Virus record (IMG/VR): IMGVR_UViG_3300017763_000036
Span: 1-45,628 of that record
Source of the DNA: a virus
DNA length: 45,628 nucleotides
Reading direction: 5' to 3' (one strand)
The notes beneath the pieces were generated by a model that did not search any database, had not been told where the DNA came from, and saw nothing but the letters and a program-made list of their open reading frames with translations. A program made the translations under genes and the position numbers. Position 1 is the stretch's first letter; every line of letters begins with the position of its first letter. Below, in pieces: positions 42,100 through 45,628 of this stretch.

Positions 42100-42480
42100 C
42101 GTTGTTATTCAGGAGGTTATAGAGGTAAATTTTTTGTGTTTTCTTGGTGTTTTGTTTATGTTTTGGGGGGTTCGTGGGGGGTTTAAGGTGCATCTCTTCA
42201 CCTCTTAATCATCTTTTTTAGTTCTTTAAGTGGGGGAAGGTGTCCGGATCTTGGGGGAAGGTGTCAAGATCTTGAGAGAATAAGGGCGAACAAGGAACGA
42301 GAGCAGGGGGGCAAGGTGCGACCGGTAGAGAGTAGAGGGGCAACCGGTAAAAACGGCAAAAATTCCCCACAAAAAAAAATATAAACGAGAGGGGGGGGTA
42401 AGATTTTGTTTTCGTTTTCTGAGACGGATGCCGAGCGTATGACCGAGGGGAACCCTCAACCCCAATACATCTAAAAAAAT
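42100..42480. other. Gene-free G-rich region between divergent transcription units
   Basis: Composition changes sharply from A/T to G/purine-rich on the + strand, with runs of five to eight G at 42165, 42176, 42232, 42253, 42306 and 42391. A 21-base direct repeat (GGGGGAAGGTGTC...ATCTTG) occurs at 42232 and 42253, and ACCGGTA occurs twice (about 42320 and 42342). The - strand ORF here has no credible composition or leader. Candidates are a packaging or terminus site, a structured RNA or a recently acquired segment. The whole gap between genes is 41981-42507. Confidence 0.5.
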
Positions 42481-42484
42481 TTTA

Positions 42485-42492
42485 TATCTTTG
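42485..42492 (+). promoter_or_regulatory. -7 element TATCTTTG
   Basis: A perfect TAnnTTTG box 15 bases before the ATG at 42508, at the edge of the G-rich region. No -33 TTG is seen. Confidence 0.55.
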
Positions 42493-42507
42493 TAAAAAAA
42501 TAAAACA

Positions 42508-42627
42508 ATGAAAACAAAAAAAACATCCATGGCAAAATTAGCTGTAAAGGGAGCAAAGAACGCAGCAAAAAATGTTAGAAAAGTTACTAAAATTCAAAAG
42601 AGAACGAATAAAACTAAAAAATATTAA
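42508..42627 (+). CDS. Very basic small protein (39 aa)
   Basis: An ATG 15 bases after a -7 box opens 39 codons, ending 2 bases before the next gene. The product is almost all Lys, Ala, Thr, Asn and Arg (MKTKKTSMAKLAVKGAKNAA then VRKVTKIQKRTNKTKKY), like a histone-H1 tail or nucleic-acid-binding peptide. The promoter and the tight coupling to the next gene support it. Its start resembles that of the 247-residue virion-block protein (MKTKKT). Confidence 0.65.
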   Translation: MKTKKTSMAKLAVKGAKNAAKNVRKVTKIQKRTNKTKKY

Positions 42628-42629
42628 TT

Positions 42630-42860
42630 ATGAAAAAAATGACAAACCCTTTTGAAAAACCTTCTGGAGCTTCTGACTATGTTGACGGGCTTTATGTAAA
42701 AGATGGTAGGTTAAGAAATGATCGTAGAGACGGAGAGACTGGTATAGCTCAAATGTCTCGTATGAAACATGCAGCTGATCGTCAGAAGAAAATAAGTGAG
42801 ATAGCTGATGGTATTGAAAGAGCAGAAGATAATAAAAGATTTAGAAATTTAGATTTTTAA
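42630..42860 (+). CDS. Small charged protein of unknown function (76 aa)
   Basis: Reads MTNPFEKPSGASDYVDGLYV then a charged helix (MKHAADRQKKISEIADGIER). It follows the basic 39-residue gene by 2 bases and is closed by a terminator, forming a two-gene transcript. An internal Met at codon 4 is a possible alternative start. No family is recognised. Confidence 0.6.
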   Translation: MKKMTNPFEKPSGASDYVDGLYVKDGRLRNDRRDGETGIAQMSRMKHAADRQKKISEIADGIERAEDNKRFRNLDF

Positions 42861-42894
42861 AAGACATCCCATTGATGTTCTGTTGTGAGAAAAG

Positions 42895-42925
42895 GAGGTA
42901 AGACATTCAGTCTGCCTCTTTTTTT
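42895..42925 (+). terminator. Rho-independent terminator
   Basis: GAGG...AGAC pairs with GTCT...CCTC around an ATTCA loop with a small internal bulge, followed by seven T residues. It closes the two-gene transcript that starts at 42508. Confidence 0.72.
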
Positions 42926-42932
42926 ATATCTA

Positions 42933-43125
42933 TATGTTAATCTTCAACATATTTATGTTATCTTTTTTTCAACTCAACATTTTATAACTTACTGATTTAT
43001 AATCTATTATATTAAAATATGTTAATATGTTAACTTTAACTCTATTTTTATTAATAAATAAATAATAATAATAATAGAATATATATATATATAAATACAG
43101 ATTTAAAAATAAACATACTGACATA
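42933..43125. repeat. AT-rich iteron-like element 2 (TATGTTRA repeats) before groEL
   Basis: Abutting direct copies TATGTTAA at 43018-43025 and 43026-43033, then about 76 bases of nearly pure A/T containing AGAATATATATATATAT, then abutting degenerate reverse copies at 43110-43117 (TAAACATA) and 43118-43125 (CTGACATA). Further copies lie upstream at 42933-42940 (direct) and 42944-42951 (reverse). Spacing between the pair starts is 92 bases, against 93 in element 1. The gap 42861-43185 holds no gene. Confidence 0.6.
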
Positions 43126-43145
43126 TATTATGTATATATTTTTAT

Positions 43146-43153
43146 TATCTTTG
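43146..43153 (+). promoter_or_regulatory. -7 element TATCTTTG for the groEL transcript
   Basis: A perfect TAnnTTTG box 32 bases before the groEL ATG. The expected -33 region overlaps the reverse TATGTTRA pair instead of a TTG, so a repeat-binding activator or repressor probably controls this promoter. Confidence 0.6.
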
Positions 43154-43185
43154 CATCAAATTAAATTTAATTAAATCACAACAAC

Positions 43186-44835
43186 ATGCAAGATCAAGGA
43201 TACATTCCAAAAGACCTGTCATTTGATGACGAGGCAAGAGAGAAACTAATATCGGGAATCTCTAAAATTTCAAAAGCAGTTAAGAGTACTCTGGGCCCAA
43301 GGGGCAACACAGTTATTATAGAGTCGACTGAACACTTACAAGGATTAACAATAACTAAGGACGGTGTTACTGTAGCTAAGTCTATTCATCTTGATGACCC
43401 TATAGAGAATCTTGCTGTTAGAATGTTAAAGCAAGCCTCTGAGAAAACCGCTAACGTAGCGGGCGATGGAACAACAACAGCTATTGTGCTTACTGAGGCT
43501 TTAGTAAAGGCTGGTCAAAAGTGGATACAGCCACATCACAATATATTTGATATTATAAATGGGATACGATATGACTCTGATGTTATTTTAAGAAACATTA
43601 AAGAAAGATCTGTTGAGGTTACTGATGATATGCTGGACAGTATTGCTTCTATATCTGCTAATAATGATAATGACTTAGGTAAGATTATAGCTGAGGCATA
43701 CAAGAAAGTAGGTAAAGATGGTATAGTTACGGTTGAGAGATCGCAAACTGATCAAACTTATTCTGAGGTTACTAATGGTATAAAGATTGATAGAGGGTAT
43801 ACCTCTCCAATGTTTATTAATGACCAAAGAAAAGATGAGTGTATTATGGAGAATGTTAAAATATTAGTATGCGATACTGAGATTAACAACATACTTCAAA
43901 TTGAGAATATACTTAAACCAATTATTAATGCCGGAGAAAAGCTTTTGATTATAGGGACTTGTTCTGGGAATGTAATAAATACATTAGCTGCCAACGTACA
44001 GCGTAATGGATTAAAGTTTTGTAATATTACACCTCCTTCATTTGGTTATAAAACCCACGAGCTTATGCAAGATATTGCATTTGCAACTGGAGCTAAATAC
44101 TTTTCTGAGAAAACTGGAGACGACTTATCTATTATAAGTATGGCTGACTTAGGTCATGCTGATAAAATAATGGTGGGTAAATCATCTACTGTTATTGTTA
44201 AGGGTGGGGATATTAGTGAAGAAACAAAGGCAAGAGTAGAAGAGCTTAAAGAGCAGCAAAAAAGCTTAAAGGCTAAACATGAGCGTGACTTTATTAATGA
44301 GCGTATAGCATCTTTAGTTGGAGGAATAGCTTGTATATACGTAGGAGCTAATTCTGATATAGAGCAAAAAGAAAAATTCGACAGAGTCGATGACTCTGTC
44401 TGTGCAGTGCGTTCCGCACTACAGGAAGGGATTGTTCCTGGTGGAGGATTGTTATTATATGATTTTGCAAGACACTTTGGATGTAGTTGTGAAGACAATG
44501 CTCACGAGATAATAGACGAGGATATAGCTGGGGAGATGATGTTAAGAGAAGCGTTAAGAGCACCGCTACAACAAATACTTACTAATGCTGGGATGAATGA
44601 AAAAGAAATCATGTCAGAGATATATACACCGGAGATGTTAGGTACAGCAGATGAAGAGCCTGAGCAACCAATAAACAATAAAGGTTATGATGTTGTAAAG
44701 AAAGAATATGGTGATATGTTTGAGATGGGTATAGTAGATCCTGCTAAAGTAACTAAAGAGGCTTTGTTAAATGCTATTAGTGTCGCTACGACTATACTTA
44801 CTACTAATGCTATTGTGACTCATAAAAGAGCATAA
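43186..44835 (+). CDS. groEL: Phage-encoded GroEL-type chaperonin (Cpn60)
   Basis: Full-length, 549 residues against 548 in E. coli GroEL. Family motifs are intact: TLGPRGNTVIIE, ITKDGVTVAKSI, ANVAGDGTTTAIVL with the ATPase Asp at D94 (E. coli D87), RVDDSVCAVRSALQEG with D403 (E. coli D398), PGGGLLLYDFA, and FEMGIVDPAKVTKEA. The C-terminal GGM tail of cellular GroEL is missing; it ends VTHKRA. The protein should form an ATP-driven folding ring. Clear divergence in the apical part (FCNITPPSFGYKTHE) suggests a long-separated phage copy rather than recent host capture. A co-chaperonin gene follows in the same transcript. Confidence 0.95.
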   Translation: MQDQGYIPKDLSFDDEAREKLISGISKISKAVKSTLGPRGNTVIIESTEHLQGLTITKDGVTVAKSIHLDDPIENLAVRMLKQASEKTANVAGDGTTTAIVLTEALVKAGQKWIQPHHNIFDIINGIRYDSDVILRNIKERSVEVTDDMLDSIASISANNDNDLGKIIAEAYKKVGKDGIVTVERSQTDQTYSEVTNGIKIDRGYTSPMFINDQRKDECIMENVKILVCDTEINNILQIENILKPIINAGEKLLIIGTCSGNVINTLAANVQRNGLKFCNITPPSFGYKTHELMQDIAFATGAKYFSEKTGDDLSIISMADLGHADKIMVGKSSTVIVKGGDISEETKARVEELKEQQKSLKAKHERDFINERIASLVGGIACIYVGANSDIEQKEKFDRVDDSVCAVRSALQEGIVPGGGLLLYDFARHFGCSCEDNAHEIIDEDIAGEMMLREALRAPLQQILTNAGMNEKEIMSEIYTPEMLGTADEEPEQPINNKGYDVVKKEYGDMFEMGIVDPAKVTKEALLNAISVATTILTTNAIVTHKRA

Positions 44836-44839
44836 TAAG

Positions 44840-45022
44840 ATGATTAGGTTGTTAAAGAATATTTTTAAAAAAAAAGCAGGTCCTAATGATAAACTATTAA
44901 AGAACTTAGAAGAGTATGCCAAAAAAGAAAAAGCTAAACAGCAAGAATCCAAAGTACTGGGACAAAAGCCAGTTAAACAAACAAGAGGAAAAGAAAAGAG
45001 TACACGCATGTACCACATCTAA
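44840..45022 (+). CDS. Small basic protein between groEL and groES (60 aa)
   Basis: The ATG lies 4 bases after the groEL stop. The product is strongly basic with a helical Lys/Glu middle (NDKLLKNLEEYAKKEKAKQQ) and a basic end (KPVKQTRGKEKSTRM). No domain is recognised. Its place inside the chaperonin transcript hints at a linked role, for example a client or adaptor, but nothing in the sequence proves this. The opposite-strand ORF here is judged a shadow. Confidence 0.55.
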   Translation: MIRLLKNIFKKKAGPNDKLLKNLEEYAKKEKAKQQESKVLGQKPVKQTRGKEKSTRMYHI

Positions 45023-45066
45023 TGGATGTAAAGTATATGCTGTCTGGTATAAATAAAATATATTAA

Positions 45067-45324
45067 ATGAAACCAATAGGAAAATACATAGTAATAAATA
45101 AAATAAACGAAGAGTTAAAGACAGAGTCTGGTCTTTTATTGTCAGCCCAGGATGCTTCAGACTTTAGATATCGTAAAGGCGAGGTTGTTAAAGCCGGTAC
45201 AGATGTTAGTGTTATTAATGAAGGGGATCTTATTTATTATGATAAATCCGCAGGACACGAAATGTTAATTAAAGACAATCCTTATACGGTTATTACTGAG
45301 AGAGATGTCGTTGTTGTTTTATAA
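45067..45324 (+). CDS. groES: Phage-encoded GroES-type co-chaperonin (Cpn10)
   Basis: 85 residues against 97 in E. coli GroES. The fold pattern is clear: an N-terminal strand GKYIVINKINEELK (cf. DRVIVKR in GroES), the mobile loop with hydrophobic tripeptide TESGLLLSAQ, RKGEVVKAG, then EGDLIYYDKSAGHEM and the closing YTVITERDVVVVL (cf. ESDILAIVE). The roof-loop region is shortened. It should cap the adjacent phage GroEL, as gp31 does for host GroEL in T4. It converges with and overlaps the next gene by 32 bases. Confidence 0.85.
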   Translation: MKPIGKYIVINKINEELKTESGLLLSAQDASDFRYRKGEVVKAGTDVSVINEGDLIYYDKSAGHEMLIKDNPYTVITERDVVVVL

Positions 45325-45628
45325 ACTGATTCATTTCTATAATCATATTTCTATAAACCTTATCTGTATAAGAAGCATCATATCTAAATAAAGGGTTAGT
45401 CTTAGGGCTTTCCCCTATTTCTTCTCCATTTAACTTTTTGTATATAGTGTTTATCATACGCTTACCTTTATAGGAAAGCTCGTACAAGGCAGCTTCTCCA
45501 TTTTGTTTTTTACGCCATATATGAATCCATCCTTGCTTTAAGAGTCTGTAAAATCTGGGTTCGTCCCACGACATACATTCTTCAAATTCTTTAAACTTTG
45601 TTTTATTAAAAAGCTGCTCACTATAAAG
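45293..45628 (-). CDS. Winged-helix-like protein, 5' truncated by window edge
   Basis: The frame stays open to the right edge, so the ATG at 45574 is probably internal. Visible are helices NKTKFKEFEE and PRFYRLLKQGWIHIWRKK followed by ALYELSYKGKRMINTIYKKL, a helix-turn-helix then wing-like pattern of the MarR/winged-helix type. The C-terminal part (YTDKVYRNMIIEMNQFIKQ) is helical. It could be a transcription regulator or a small-terminase-like DNA binder; the latter is possible if the genome map is circular, but the part seen does not decide. Confidence 0.55.
   Translation of the reverse strand, partial: LYSEQLFNKTKFKEFEECMSWDEPRFYRLLKQGWIHIWRKKQNGEAALYELSYKGKRMINTIYKKLNGEEIGESPKTNPLFRYDASYTDKVYRNMIIEMNQFIKQQRHLSQ

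Noticed and set aside
42226-42465. - strand ORF of 79 codons in the G-rich island
   Set aside because: Its Pro/Leu/Arg-rich composition follows from the G runs, it has no A/T leader, and it does not resemble the other genes.
44154-44563. Antisense ORFs within groEL
   Set aside because: They lie wholly inside a certain gene on the other strand and have shadow-type composition.
1-45628. Closing the window into a circle
   Set aside because: Continuing the terminase frame from position 1 into the right edge meets a stop immediately, and the ends show no overlap, so the window is a fragment.
1-45628. tRNA genes, CRISPR arrays and insertion sequences
   Set aside because: No cloverleaf-like sequence with a CCA-type end, no regularly spaced repeats with unique spacers, and no transposase motifs were noticed by eye; a covariance-model search was not possible.

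Overview
The window is a contiguous piece of a tailed double-stranded DNA phage genome (or integrated/metagenomic phage contig) whose host is almost certainly a Bacteroidota (Flavobacteriia-like) bacterium. Reasons: the DNA is strongly AT-rich, genes start after A/T-rich leaders without Shine-Dalgarno sequences, and the upstream signals match the Bacteroidota promoter form TTG-N17-23-TAnnTTTG. Both window edges cut genes: the large terminase at the left and a winged-helix-like protein at the right. No DNA polymerase, integrase or lysis enzyme was recognised, so the genome is larger than the window. No tape-measure protein is seen and there are three successive ejection-type internal virion proteins, so a short-tailed (podovirus-like) particle is likely.

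Layout. Positions 2-27960 (+ strand) form the virion block: large terminase, portal, scaffold-like protein, major capsid protein, several small head/decoration-like proteins, two head-tail connector candidates, a 1630-residue tail stabilisation/hub-like protein, two tail/appendage proteins, a GNAT-like protein, then three internal/ejection proteins of 301, 659 and 2400 residues. Rho-independent terminators at about 6565, 7385 and 8533 and TAnnTTTG promoters at about 3937, 7414, 8571 and 17186 divide this block into transcripts.

Positions 27935-41980 (- strand) form the replication, recombination and host-interaction block. Nearest the virion block are small genes, an HNH protein, a DnaA domain IV-like protein, a VRR-NUC nuclease, an SF2 helicase and a VirE-N/SF3 primase-helicase. 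Next come a small SSB-like protein, a RecE-like nuclease, a DUF1071 (Sak-type) annealing protein and a second DnaA domain IV-like protein. Beyond them lie about twenty tiny, often acidic, genes of unknown function, including one lipoprotein and one YubB/Api92-like protein. Two - strand promoters with the variant -7 box TAnnTTAG and an exact 20-nt spacer precede two gene groups.

Positions 42000-42480 hold an unusual G-rich, gene-free stretch between divergent units. Positions 42508-45324 (+ strand) encode two small proteins, then a complete GroEL-type chaperonin and a short GroES co-chaperonin separated by a small basic protein.

The most notable observations are the phage-encoded GroEL/GroES pair; a nearly identical AT-rich regulatory or origin-like element (paired TATGTTRA repeats, about 92 bp apart, inverted) placed upstream of both the primase-helicase gene and groEL; a beta-type module recurring in four structural proteins including the major capsid protein; and a Cys-rich module shared by two tail proteins.
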